A stretch of DNA of 64,000 bases from Trichodelitschia bisporula (lineage: Eukaryota; Ascomycota; Dothideomycetes; Phaeotrichales; Phaeotrichaceae), in contig ML996687.1 of the NCBI GenBank assembly GCA_010356995.1, positions 1,645,148-1,709,147 on the forward strand, written 5' to 3'. The translations under genes and the position numbers were made by a program. The notes below the pieces were generated by a model, which saw only the letters and a list, made by a program, of their open reading frames with translations, had not been told where the DNA came from and searched no databases. The first letter of the stretch is position 1. Every line of letters begins with the position of its first letter. This document shows, piece by piece, positions 14,777-26,509 of this stretch.

Positions 14777-17700
14777 GATGTAGGGCGGGTGTAAGGTACG
14801 AGCAACGAGGCTACCAGGGTGGGTGGGGTGTGTGTGTAGGTTGAAGAGGGGAAGATGTGTCTTTGAGGTGATTGCGGGGTAGAAGCTCAGGAAAACTGTG
14901 TCACAGGTGGAGGAATAACGAAGGGGGGGGGGTAAACAGTGGGAGAAGATGGGTTGGAGACGGTGAGTGAGCAAGGAGGGGTTTTGAAGGTGTGTAGTCG
15001 GAAAGCAGCAAGTCTTTATATGCAGGTGGTTCGCCTCTGGTGCGTGGACTGGCGGGGGTGGGGCGGAGCCAAGAGTGTGCGCAAACAGAGGAGCTGAGGG
15101 GTGCGGCTGGGAGGGAGGAAGGGTCTTGGGAGAGGCGTCGGAAGGTGCAGGACAGGGCCGGGGGGTTCTCATGCAGGCAGGAACAGGGATAAGCAGCTCA
15201 AAGGTTCGTGGATGGGTGGATGTGGGGGGAGTGGGAATGTGTGTATGGACGTGTATGGAAGGGGGGGGGGTCTGTGTGCGAGTGCTGAGCAGGGGAAGCG
15301 GAGAAGCAAGTAGTTGGTACGTTAAGACGACAACTTGGGAAAACTCTCCTACAGCAAGAGAGCAGCGAGCAGCGAGCAGGGGAGCCGAGGAAGACTATGA
15401 ATGGGTGAATGTCTATGCATTCCTAAGGTGGGATACTGTACCTGTACTATGTACGCTGTAAGCGCGGGTGGCCCAGCCATGTAAAGCGTGCGTTGAATGC
15501 TCTTTTTCCTCCACTACTGGCTAGAGACTGGCTTCACCAGTTGAGAGCCAGAAGCTTCAATGACTCAAATGAATCTTGGGCGCGGGCATCGCTTCGACAT
15601 TTCGTCTCGTCTCGTGGACATGGCATATTCTCTCTATCGTCACTTTACTGACATGTCGACTAGCCAGGAACAAGCCCTCCGGAACATGCATGGCACCCGA
15701 GAGCTACCATCCAAGCCAATCCCACACCGGGCGCCAATTCGTCGCTCTCTCTCACATTCCGGAGGAACACGAGGCGAGGGAAGATTCAAGAGAGTAGCCC
15801 CGGCAACGATCAGCGGAAACTCTTGGAGATGGAGGATGTTGGGCGGAGAAAATAGTGTAGCAAATGGCGTCACTGCATCGAAAAAAGATGGCCGCCGTGG
15901 CCACGTCCCTGAAACACCGCAGGGCCAGATCAGCACCCCCCCCTCATCGTCTCTTCATTGCCCCTCCCATTCCTCCGTCCTTTGCACAATCACCAACCAT
16001 TTCCCTTGGCGGAGTGATGGCCCCCTACTACGGTATCACTTTCAATATGGCTTGCCACTTGGCCTGATTGCTTTCCCTCGACTTCTCCCCCATATCTACG
16101 CATGAAGCCGAGAAAATGCAAAAATGGTGCAGTCCCCAAGTGGGGCACGCCCCTCCCCGCCAATTGACGGCTCCGCTTGTGGCGCTTTTCGCAGATCTGC
16201 ACAGCCCCGGATACGGAGAGCCACCATGGTGGGAGGCTGTGGCAGTGCAAACCGAAGTACCCTCGTAGATATCGACGACGAGAAGAAGAAAAGGAGTAAT
16301 AACACTCAAGAACTACGCCATTTTTCCACTCATAGTTGCCAGGGTAACTTCGGTGGCTACCCGTACGAAACCATGCACGCTGCACTCTGCATGTACCCGT
16401 CGCCTCGTCACTCTGCGCTGCTCGCATATTCCTTCAGCTGGGGGAGAAAGTGATTTGCGGCCGGGATCATTATGGGATCACGTCGTATACGTTAAGGCCT
16501 CATAGCATCATACTGATAACCCCAGTTTTCTCTCCCGGATTTCGACTGTCGATGAACCCGAGCAGAAGCCCCGGAGCTACGGCACAACGGCGAGACAAGG
16601 GTTGCCCAAGCCAATTCGTGACCTGTCAAAAACTTGTGGGTTGTGGCAGTACGTCGCCAAAAATAAATCCGATAGGATACCGCGCCAGCACTTCCAGATT
16701 CGGCCATTTTGTCCCATGACAATCAACATTGTCGATGCTACCCTTCAGCGGTGCGCAAATGGCTCAAAATTTGCTCTGCATGGCCATGCTCGCCTCCCCG
16801 TGCACCCGGTCGTTCCAGGCGAGATTCAGCCGGCTGGATGGATCAGGATCTAGTGGTGCCATCAGAAGTCCTTCTGTCACCCACTTCACCCAATTACAAT
16901 CTGTTCTCACCGCATTCTGTTCCTGCGCCGACTTCTATTGACCCACAGGCCGCCACTGCCGTACCCGGGCAGGCAGTATTCTGGTTCCGAGTGCAGACCC
17001 TTAGGGTCTGCTCCGAATTTCATACTTTCTTCTTGCAGTGGCATGGCGGTCAGCAGAAGTGCAGGTTGCTGAGGAGCTAGCGAGCCTCGTCCTCCTGCAC
17101 ATTACCCCCTTCATACGTTTAGGCCAGTACTGATCGCAAAGCTTAACCAAAATCCGCCCGCCCTTACTGAAGATGAAGCTCAATCATTCGCTACTTCGTC
17201 GTCCACCGTCCGCCATGAACTTCGACTCCCAGGTTAGAGCCGTCCCCTTGACGACAGTTGTATGATTACCCCTCTTTAACCTTGCGGGTGCATTATCATG
17301 CCCTCGCTTCAATCACATTATCTAGTAAAGTATTCCTGAGATGCTTTCCTCTGGCAGCCCGAGGGCTTCTGTTTTCAACTCTCTCAGCATACACTGCACC
17401 GACAGACCCGAGCCTAAGCACCCCAATGTCGCTGGCCATCTCCAACTTCAGAGAGCACCATGAACGAACTGACAGCTCGGAATCCAACCCCCCGCATTCA
17501 ACTCTCAGCCCGCTGACAAGCTGCATCTCAGCCTTCTGAGCACGATTCAGCCTTCAGCCTTCCCAGCTGTGGCGTCACCTTAGGCTGGAGGCCTATCGAT
17601 AAGGCTGTACATGACGCCACATTAAATCGTCGCTTCTGGTTGGCTCTTCACCAAGCCTTCTGTGCAATGACGCCCTGTGAGCTGCAAATAAGATTCGAAA

Positions 17701-17972
17701 TCCCAGCTCGATATCACAAGCGGATAACGTAAGACTGGAAATCCTTCAAGTCTATGCCATTATTTGACCATAATCACGACTACAGACTCTATCCGAGTGC
17801 AGGATGCTGGTTTGCAGTAGCTAAGCGCCTTGATATCAACCACCAAGAAGCCATCGTTTCAAGGCCGACAATCATGTCGGAAAAGCGACCAGCTAACGCC
17901 CATTCTGCCTGCACGTTTTTAGCACCATTGGCCTAGGGAGCGTACCGAGTACAGATGTATTCCCTCTCCATG
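14777..17972. other. Long intergenic region upstream of GFA1
   Basis: About 3.2 kb without a supported gene. The part next to GFA1 (14.8-15.4 kb) is G-rich on the plus strand with G-runs near 14930 and 15260, that is, a C-rich leader for GFA1. Open frames such as 15560-16105 (+) and 15990-16427 (-) overlap each other and show no domain, introns or coding-like composition. No tRNA fold was found by eye. Confidence 0.45.
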
Positions 17973-20647
17973 CTACCACGCCAGTCCTGTGGCATTCCAA
18001 GGCCACACATCCTCAAAGTTCCATCCCTGGTTGTCGACCACCCCAAACTGCATGTCGTCCAGCGTCAACTCCGGGAGCTGCATAAAAGGCGTTGGGGCAG
18101 CCGTAAAGGGAACAGTTGCCCCTGCCGGCGTCCCCGCGTTCGGCGTCGTCTGCGCTAATCAGTACCCGATATCCGTCCCTTAAGGGCATTTGCGACAGGA
18201 CTCACCTCGTTAACAGAGTTTCCTGCACTTAGCGTCGGTGCTCCTGCGTCTGGAGCCTGCGGCCACGTCTCTTGCGAGCCGAGCACCCGGTAGAAGAGAT
18301 GCAACAACCTCTCAATCGCCAGCATCAGGTGCGGATTCAAGTCGCGCGGCGCGGGGCTGATAGCGGCGCGGAACATGGAATACCCGGCCATAAGCAGCCA
18401 CATCTGGCCGTAGAGCTCTCCAATGCGCAGGATTTTGTCTTGGAGGATTGTTACGGCGGACTCGATCCGTGCTGAGAAGGCGGGGATGAGGGCTTGAAGG
18501 ACAAGCTCGGCGGGTTCTGGGAACGTAAGCATATGAAGAGGCGCGGGTGCGGATGGTAACGTTACGTTCTGTGGCTTTCCACATTACCACGCTGTGGGCG
18601 ATTGTCACGGCGGAGCGGAAGACGTCTTCGCGCAGCGTGTTGAGTGCGTAGCTCTGTTGCTTCGCGAGGCGGGCGTGGAAGTCCAGGATGCGAGTGGCCG
18701 AGTTTACACACACCACACGCGAGTAGAGGTATCGCGAATGCCGCTCTGTGTTGCGAGCAAAGGGCAAGTGAATCATGAGCAGATGCTGGCTCAGCTGGAT
18801 ATCTAACAGCAGTGCAGGGACTGTAGCCGGCGAAAGCGGCCCCTCCTCGGTCATGTTCCGCGCGACTCGAGTCCAAGCCGGCAACGCTTCAAGCGCATTG
18901 TTCAGCTCCTGGTCGTAGGCGAGCAGTTCCTCGTACGTGATAGTCGATAGCCGATCATTGGTCATACGGTTCATAACCAAGCGCAACGTAAAGCTCCGGC
19001 TCGCAAGGTGCAAAAACGACGTCTGCGTAAACTCCTCCAGCGGTCGCGGCGGCGGCATTTCTAGCGTCTCTTCCCCAAACTCGTCGTCGGAAATGTTGAG
19101 CGGGCTACCGCAGTCAGCTGTATGCACAACGGAAAACGACGGCAGGCCGCGGTCAAAGGAGGCCTGCAGCTCGAGCTCGACAATTGTGGCCCACAACCGC
19201 CGCCGCATTTCATTCTCGAATGGGGTTATCCGTGGGCGGCTGCCGGTGCGGCTACGCGCTTGGCCGATCGGGTCGCGGCCGATTAGCGTTGGGTCCCGGT
19301 GCAAGCCGCGCGCCAGGCTGAAGTTGAGCATCGAGGTTGCTTCCTCCCACAGGCGCTTGGCCTTGATGGAGTTGGCGAGCTTGCTGATGTACAGCAGGAT
19401 GCGGACTTGAAACATCTCAAGCGTCAGATGTTTCTTGCTCTGGCCCATCCACCAGTCCTCGCAGGCGGTGATGCGCAGGGAGGCGAATTCACGGGCGGCG
19501 GAGCTGAGGCCGTAAAAGGAGAGTGTTCGGTTCGGGAGGAGGCAGCGGGTGGTAGAGAGGATGAGGAGGAGGACGGCCATGAAGGACTCTGTAGCTTCGG
19601 ATGGATGATCCCAGAAGGTATGGTAGCTGGCCCAGAACTGGGGGGCATGAAGGATGCGATATGTCGTTCCTATAGTTTCCCAGTAGAGCGTTACTGATGG
19701 ATCTACTTCTTCTCGAGGTGGAATGAGTTCGCGGAGATTTCGTTTTGGCTGGTTTGCTGCAATCTCCTTCTTTACTTTGCGGTACTTGACGCGCAGGTCG
19801 TATGCTTCGTTGCGTACTTGCTGGAGTGTCGGGCTGAAGGTACTCGGATCTTGCATGAAGACTTGGAAGTCAGGATTCTGCAAGAGTCAGTATTCTGATT
19901 CGTGCGAGGGCTTTTGCGCTTGCTCCAGCAGTTGAGCCTGTTCCACACCTGAAAGTAGAATGGAAGATGAGAGAGACTTGCATGCTGAAGGATATTCGAA
20001 GCACTCGACGCAATGGTCATGGAGCTACTCGCCCCAAAGAACTGTGTCTTAAAGCTCTTCCCACGAAACAACATCGTCTCCTCCTCCTTCAAAGTCTGCA
20101 ATGCCGGAGACTCCCCACTTCCAGGACTCTTACCCGGCACAGCACCCCTCGCAAGCAGCACCTCCGCCATACTCCCCTCCTGCCCCACACCTGCTGGACT
20201 CTCAATCCGCGCCACCCGCCTCGCCAACCCCGTCAACCTCTCCTCAAGCCCAACAGCCGGACTCACCGCCGCACTCGCGGCAGCACCCCACCCCACATCT
20301 TGAGCCCTACTCATTCCCGCGGCTCCCGGCACCACGCTGTCAGCCTTGCGCCCCCCCTCCAGCTGACCATCCCCGACCTCGCTCCCGGGACCCGCCCGCT
20401 CATCATACCGACACGCGCCCGTAGGACCCGCGCGCATGCACCGACCACACACGGGAAACACGCGATCGCACTTGAGCTTGCGGCGGCGGCAATCGATGCA
20501 CGAGTACTTCTTGCGCTTGCGCTTCGGGGGCGCGGGGTCGGACGCCACGCCGTAGGGTACAGGACCGATGCCGGGACCGGTACCGAGGCCCGGGCGCGGG
20601 TGCTCGGGTGAGGAGGAGGGGTCGGAGTGGTGGGTTTGGTGTGACAT
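17973..20647 (-). CDS. Zn2Cys6 transcription factor with fungal-specific regulatory domain
   Basis: Nuclear C6 zinc-cluster regulator of 832 aa. Exons are 20647..19949, 19877..18566, 18516..18206 and 18149..17973. The binuclear cluster is C50-x2-C53-x6-C60-x6-C67-x2-C70-x8-C79, preceded by the basic stretch KRKRKK (42-47), a likely nuclear signal. A Gly/Ala-rich linker follows. The fungal_trans middle region includes WEEATSMLNFSLARGLHRDP and ITPFENEMRRRLWATIVELE. The third junction gives KATEQPAELVLQALIPAF and the last exon encodes LPELTLDDMQFGVVDNQ, a typical acidic/hydrophobic tail. The first donor (GTGTGG, at 19948) is the least certain splice site; its acceptor follows an ACTGAC branch point. 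Target genes are unknown. Confidence 0.9.
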
Positions 20648-21499
20648 GGTGCTTCCGGCTGTGGTGAGAGAGTGTCGGAGTTGGAGGTCGGAGGTGGGCG
20701 AGGCTTTCGGCTTTATGAGCGATCCTGGTCTGGGCGTGACGGGGGTGGCTGGCCAGCCAGCCGATTGGCGGAGGGTAGCGCGACGATCTTACTGTGCAGT
20801 TCGTCAGCAAGAAGAAGGCTTCGCATTGGAAGGATGGTGTCGATGGGAATGGGGACGGTGTAGGTTTTAGTTGTAGTGAGTCTGTCCGCGCCATTATTAA
20901 CTTTGAGATTTCGTGACTTGTCTATTATCAGCGCAACTGTGCCAATGCTTCATATCCGAACACCACGTCATAGGAGGAACCATTGAGGGTGTAGGACCGG
21001 AGAAGAAGGCATCGGCAATCTTTACATGCTTCTGTAACGGGGATGAATTGGTTTCCTGCTGTCAGAGCTTACCCTCCGTACCAAACCCATGGCTCAATTG
21101 AGCAACGATGCGACTCGTAGTTGACAAAGTCTTGTCCTTTCTCAGGGATGTTGGCGTCAGGTACACTTTAAAGGCACGCTTGAACCCGGTGTTACCTGGC
21201 CTGCCTGCCATCATCTCTATGTCGTCGGCAGTAGCAGACACTCCTCTACAGTGCCTCCTAACCGAGTACTAGCATCTCACTCCTCATCCCAGTATGTCGG
21301 TCCGCATTCCCACCGTCCTTCTAGCTGTACACCGCCATCCGTCTCAGAGTGGAGATACACCAATAATACACAGATCCCGAATTGCATGCCCCCTAGCGCC
21401 AACCACGAGTCCGATGTGCTCAAACTCTGAACGATAAGCACAACCGCGAGACAGATGCCACACAAACGCCGGATGCTATGTTGAGATTCTCGAGCACAT
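20648..21499. other. Intergenic: regulator promoter and TIM23 3' region
   Basis: About 0.85 kb with no gene visible. Short frames here have no motifs. Confidence 0.45.
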
Positions 21500-22422
21500 T
21501 TAGAAGAGCACCTTTTGAGCCATCTGTCGCGGGTGTTAGCGAGATGCAGGGCTTAGGATAAAAGTACTCACGGCCCAAGATCCTGCGACGGTTGCTACGA
21601 GACCGCCTGAGATCATCATGGGCTTGACACCCCGAGTACTCTTGAAGATCATCCCGCTGAGAGCGCCGGCAGCGATGCTGTTCGCGGCGTCGTCTAAACT
21701 GGTCAGAACAGCACAGATAGTCATTCTAGGCAGACTTACGCTTTCCGCGCAGATATCCGATGTAAGAGTTAATGCCTGTCCAGATCAGCGCACCGCTCCA
21801 CGCCTCGACTGTAGACCCTACACACCATTGTAAACCATCGCAATCACAGCAGCTGAATTTCCCACGAACGGCCCTCGCCGGGTCACCGCATTGAGAACAG
21901 TGTTGAGTCGGATTTTCGGCGGGGCACCAGGTGGTGTTTTGCGCAATCCCTCCGTTAAACCCCATGTTCCGCCTAAGATGCTGTCAGCCAACTTTCCCAC
22001 ATCCCTTCGATAGCCCCAGAGCGGCAGCAGCCAGATATGGAAGAGGGAAATTCCGTACCCACACCAAGCGCCGTCAAGTATGTGCACCCAGTGCCATAGC
22101 ATAGGTCATCACTCCATCCACGGCTAGGGAGCGCTGACCGAGCGCCGGGCAGGTCTGATAACACGCCTTCATCGAGAGTGATGTAGTCGAGGGTATCTTG
22201 CGTAAGATTCGCCAGCGGATGCAGTTGGGCCGGGTCCACGAGGAAGGAGGAGACGTCTTGCGCGGTCGTGGGGTCAAAGGAAGAGTGGAAGGTATCGAGA
22301 GGTTCCGGGGCGGGCGCAGGAGTGGGCTGCGAGCTCTTACGCCCGGTGAGATTGTCCCATCTGCTTGGATGTTAGCCAAAAACAACATAAATACATCAGA
22401 ACAGCCAGACGCACATTGTCAT
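21500..22422 (-). CDS. TIM23: Mitochondrial inner-membrane translocase subunit Tim23
   Basis: Channel subunit (212 aa) of the TIM23 presequence translocase in the mitochondrial inner membrane. Six exons: 22422..22415, 22360..22059, 21972..21826, 21775..21740, 21693..21572 and 21523..21500. The first exon is 8 bases and joins as MTIWDNLTGRKSSQP. The acidic, soluble intermembrane-space domain (about residues 20-95) precedes the Tim17/22/23 membrane domain: GGTWGLTEGL, RLNTVLNAVTRRGPFVGNSA, AMVYNGINSYIGYLRGKHD, AANSIAAGALSGMIFKSTRG and PMMISGG. The last exon contributes the final eight codons (MAQKVLF and stop). All exon phases agree. It is co-oriented with the zinc-cluster gene but not obviously co-regulated. 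Confidence 0.95.
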
Positions 22423-23763
22423 GGTGAATTAGTTGAAGGATGGTGTTGCGGGGAGTGGGGCACGGCACGACGTCGACGAAGCTTCCGACAAGGAAAAAAC
22501 TGAAAGTGGACGGGCGGCGGCAGAATGGACCACGGCAAAACCCCGGCGCTTCGAGCAGGGTTCTCGGGCTACGCCGCCTTCGCAAAACGATGCACCACCT
22601 GACATCACGAGGCTAAATATGGAGGTTGGCGTTTTTCGTTCAGATCGCAACTACATCGCCTTTACATCCGTAATGCTAATTTCGAATAGCCAAATTCCGT
22701 GGCCTGGAACAGAGACAGCGCAGTCTATGGGAATTGGCGTGATTGCAAGCAGAATCACTTTCATTGTCTTCGGCGTTAGGAGTTGTTCACAACTACTACA
22801 TAACCCATAGCGTCAAAAGAACGCCTTCTGATTTACTATGGCTGTCACCCTGACGTTCGCTTCATTTGGTATCATTGCTGCGACCTCAATACTGACAAAG
22901 ACTCGTCAGCCTCTTACTTTTCCGTGCAGACCGCTTCCTCCTCGGAACAAAACGTAGCTGTTCCAACAGTGTTGACCCCCTCCCCCTTTAACCCACGACA
23001 AGATGCAGACGCGGACCTTGTCTTGACGTGCACTAAGCAAAGCGTTTCAGCCGTCCACCTGAACAACTGGACCACTGCTTAGGTTAAATGGCGATCATCC
23101 TGTCGAGTCGGGTTCCCGCGCAGAACATACGTTTGTTCCCACCTGTATGATGCAGCCCATTCAAGGGGAATCACATACAAAGTGGTCTTGATTCGCCCAC
23201 GGAGGGCGAGCTATCGACATACATGCAGGCGCGATGGCATCGACATGTTCAAGCAATGCTCACTCTCCGTAGATGTTCAAGTAGTACTCACTCTCCGTAG
23301 ACCAGATAAAATGGCAATGTCCGTAGCTAAATCCAGCTCACTGAGGCACGCAAATTACACGCCCGCCGTGCTGTACCTGTGGCGCAACCACCAGTTCCTC
23401 TTTGTCCCGCGCAGGTTTCGCTAGACAAGCATTAGCGACTGGGTTCGACTTTATCGCACTTTGTTGACATCTAAGGTTAGAACTGATATGGACACAGAAG
23501 GTATGAAGAGTCTAGTCGGGTAGGCAAGTTCGATACGGAAGGTGGGTACGCGTGGAAGAGCCGAGGCTTTTGTTGACGTAGCTGCTATTTTTCATAGACA
23601 AGCCGTAGCGCCGAGATAAGCTTCTCATATGGCCTACAGGAACGCAACGCGCTCAAAAAAAGATTCGTTGTGGAATCGGCTGCTTCTGATGCTGAACATG
23701 AAATGCATCACAACGCCTAGACCTTCCCGCGCCCCCACCCAGCTAACGATACCAAAATTTCGT
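22423..23763. other. Intergenic region containing a short tandem duplication
   Basis: About 1.3 kb between TIM23 and RPL38 with no supported gene. It contains the 28-base direct repeat listed separately. No tRNA was recognised. Confidence 0.45.
23246..23301. repeat. 28-base tandem duplication
   Basis: Two adjacent 28-base units (23246..23273 and 23274..23301) both begin TGTTCAAG and end CACTCTCCGTAGA, differing at only a few central positions. It looks like a recent slippage duplication in non-coding DNA. Confidence 0.8.
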
Positions 23764-24215
23764 CTAAGCCCGCTTACTCTTGGACGACTTTCTCTCGACA
23801 TCGGTGATAGAGAGACCTGGTGCAGTTGTTAGCAATTGATTATGCCACGCTTTTTCATACGCCAGGGCTTTAGAATTGCTTACCGGGCGGCAGCGACTGC
23901 TTCAGCTTCTCCGCGCGCTCCGAGTCCTTCAGCACGAGGGTGTACAGGTACCGCTCGCAGCGGACCTTGAACTTTATCTTGCCCGTCGACTTGTTCTTCT
24001 TGATGCGCGCCGCTGTTGAGAAGGATTAGCAAGTTACACGCAACAGAGTCGAATCACTGCGTAGGTAATGCCTGCCGGGACCGCGGACAGAGCTGGCGTG
24101 TGCGAAACTCGAACAGAGCGCGGTTTGACGCAGCGGAGCGGGAAGACTCACAGGACGCATCCTTACGGCGGCAGATCTCAATGAACTGCTTGATATCGGA
24201 GACCTCGCTCGGCAT
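23764..24215 (-). CDS. RPL38: 60S ribosomal protein L38 (eL38)
   Basis: Small basic ribosomal protein of 81 aa in the large cytosolic subunit. Exons are 24215..24152, 24012..23884 and 23816..23764, with introns of 139 and 67 bases. The protein starts [19 protein letters not shown], continues [18 protein letters not shown] and [18 protein letters not shown], and ends with the basic tail KSSKSKRA. Length and every block match eL38. The relatively long first intron close to the start codon is usual for fungal ribosomal-protein genes. It is divergent from the small Ish1-like gene with 398 bases between starts. Confidence 0.96.
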
Positions 24216-24613
24216 TTTGACGGTTGTGGGAGAGTTGAAGGTGTGGTGAACGAACGCTTCGGAGGAAAAGGTTGATTTTCAGGGTCGGTGGTGTTGGGGA
24301 AACTTGGCTTCTGAATGGTGGGGTACCAGGGCGGGATTCGATTGGCCATATTAACGAGCCGCCGGTGCTGCGCCACATGTCTTGACGTGCATGGCCCAGG
24401 CGTGAGCGGCGTGCCAGGCACCCCAGGCTCCCCTCCCTAATCGGGCCATGGATCACTTCTCGAAGGCAACAGCTGTCAACTACATCGCCATCCACCAAGC
24501 AGCAAACCGTCAACTTTATACTCTCCAAACCTCTCCCTGATCGACCCCGTTACCTCTTCACGCTTACCTTAGCTGTGTTGTATGTTTATTCTGCTCGCAA
24601 AAGTAGCACCACC
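24216..24613. promoter_or_regulatory. Divergent promoter interval, RPL38 / Ish1-like gene
   Basis: 398 bases between opposed start codons; no gene inside. No specific factor site was identified. Confidence 0.45.
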
Positions 24614-25108
24614 ATGCCAACGAATCTTGACCGCGCGCTGAATTCTAAGGCCGCCTTTTGGGGGTTCGCTAGCGTCATCACAGCAGCCTCATTATGGACC
24701 ATCTGGTAAAACCATCGCCTCCTGTTCGTGGCTTCTCATGTGTCATTTGCTTATGCTTGTGTGCAGGGGCCAAGACAGTCTGTTTCCACGCGAGGCTGAC
24801 CCCACAGGTGGTATGTTCAGGCTCTGTTGATGAGCTTTGATATATCTAACGCCCCCAAGACCCTCAGACGTGGTCGATTGAGCAGCTTCGAACATGGCTC
24901 AACAATGTAAGGCTCCCATTTCTGTTAAATCATTTGGATTTGGACTCCCTCGGGATCCCTCAGACGGGTAATCTCCTCTTAATGCTTTTGCCACCCATGT
25001 GGCCCACATGCTGACCAAACGCTTTAGCGATATCTTCTTCCCAGCAGTACAGCAACTAAAGAGCAGCTTCTCGAGCGGGTCAGGAACAACATGCGCAACG
25101 GACGCTGA
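24614..25108 (+). CDS. Small single-pass membrane protein with Ish1/SAP-like helix motif
   Basis: An 87-aa protein not obvious as a single open frame; it is assembled from exons 24614..24705, 24767..24810, 24860..24906 and 25028..25108. All phases agree. The N-terminal half is a membrane segment (FWGFASVITAASLWTIW, about 15-31). Then a short acidic/proline linker (FPREADPTGDPQ) leads to a helix-turn-helix-like module, TWSIEQLRTWLNN followed by LLPSSTATKEQLLERV (about 50-80), which resembles the Ish1/HeH/SAP fold of stress-responsive nuclear-envelope proteins. The C-terminus is basic (NNMRNGR). I recall close relatives as uncharacterised fungal proteins. Membrane location and function are inference. 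The last intron (24907..25027) is the longest and could hide alternative splicing. Confidence 0.75.
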
Positions 25109-25353
25109 ATGACGAATGATGTTGATGAGTGGGCGTTAGGAGTATCCTTCTTCCTTTCTTCATGTGCCAGTCTCTGCAACAAAGGCCCATCTTCACGCGC
25201 AAGCTAGTAACTATCCAATCGTACATTACCGACTCCTCCCAACAACTCTTGATATCTTGCAAGATAAGAACTCAATAGACTTCGAAACCGTTTACAGTGC
25301 CTTCCCTACGAATGCGACTGCTCAACGCCTGATCCAGCAGGCGGATGCGCGTC

Positions 25354-26509
25354 CTATGACCCATACTCGTGGCCATACTGGACCTTCCTCTGCTTATGAT
25401 TCCATGTCAGGAACCACGGAACGTCCTTGGCAATTGCTCCAGGAACTGCGCGCTTCTGCACCCATTTCGGCAGCCAACCTTTGGCATCGCTCGCCGTTGC
25501 CATTATCCACCTCACACGCTTATCCTCCGCCACCTCCACCTTCTCCACGCTAGCATACTGACCGATGACCACTCTTTTCTTCTGCCGGGGACTCTCACCA
25601 TCAGTGCGGTGCTTCCCGCTGCTGTACCGTGCTGCCGGGCTGTGCGACAGGTCAATGGGGATCTGAACTACAATGAAGGCAGCAGGTGACAGCTTCCCTG
25701 CTATGATCAGCGTAGCGAAGACGCGATTGTGCAGTGGAAACGGGATATGGTGGGCCATCTCGTAGACTATGAAGCTTAGCGATATCCACTGCAAACGGAA
25801 TAGAGAGCATACCCCTCATAGTCACGTCATCAAACCCTCCCAAGGCAGCATTTTCCCCAATCTGCCCACCGCGGTTCAAAGCCGAGTCCAAGGACGTTAC
25901 CGCCTTGCCCTGAAGCTCCACGTCCCAGTCGCACACCCTCCCAGCGTCAAACACATTCGGCGTATATTCGGCCTCATGCAGAGAATGATCCCTCAACAGC
26001 CCGACCTCAAACTCGGCAAAGTCAGCCGCCCTCTCATTCTCCCGCCCTTGCACATGCAAACTCCTTCTCGCAACCCAATCCTCAGCGATCCTGCCATGGA
26101 CAATTTTCCTTACAAGAATCTCCACGCCACTCTTCCATCCCCGCGCCTTGAACTCCCCACCCTGCACCCCTTCCGCAAACTTGACACCCTCCACCAGCAC
26201 TCGCGCCGCAAACACCCGCGCCTCCTCGCCCGAACCCCCACTCTCAGCAGTCCCTAGCGCTGCATGTCCTGGAACCTTATCAACGGAGAGCGCAGCGAGG
26301 CGCACAAGTGGCGGGTGGTCGGATGGGGGTGCGGAGACTAAGGCCGGAGGTTGCTCCGCAGGAGGCGCGGCAGGCGCGGTGGCCAGGGGTGAGGTCAAGG
26401 CGGCAGATGCAGGAGCGGTGGAAGCTCCGGGGGCTGCGGGAGGGTGGGAGGGCAGAGGCTCAGAAGCAGGTGCGACATCGGCGGTCGGCTCTGCGGTTGG
26501 CATGGCCAT
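25354..26509 (-). CDS. DUF3074 (START-like) domain protein
   Basis: A predicted 372-aa fungal protein with a DUF3074 domain, a START/Bet v 1-like fold thought to bind lipid-like ligands; its function is not known. The model is 26509..25826 joined to 25788..25354. The N-terminal ~75 residues are Pro/Ala-rich and disordered. The domain begins near LVRLAALSVDKVP and has DWVARRSLHV, VYEMAHHIPFPLHNRVF, FIVVQIPIDLSH, VRWIMATASDAKGWLPKW and VPGAIAKDVPWFL, in family order. The frame change between the halves needs a 37-base intron (25789..25825, GTGACT...TTTGCAG), unusually short; an indel in the assembly would be the alternative. The start at 26509 is the first ATG in frame and may be too far downstream if an upstream exon exists. 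Confidence 0.72.

Noticed and set aside
15560-16427. Overlapping open frames on both strands upstream of GFA1
   Set aside because: They contradict each other, lack motifs and have no intron pattern.
23420-23450. tRNA-like B-box sequence GGGTTCGACTT
   Set aside because: No A box, acceptor stem or cloverleaf could be folded around it.
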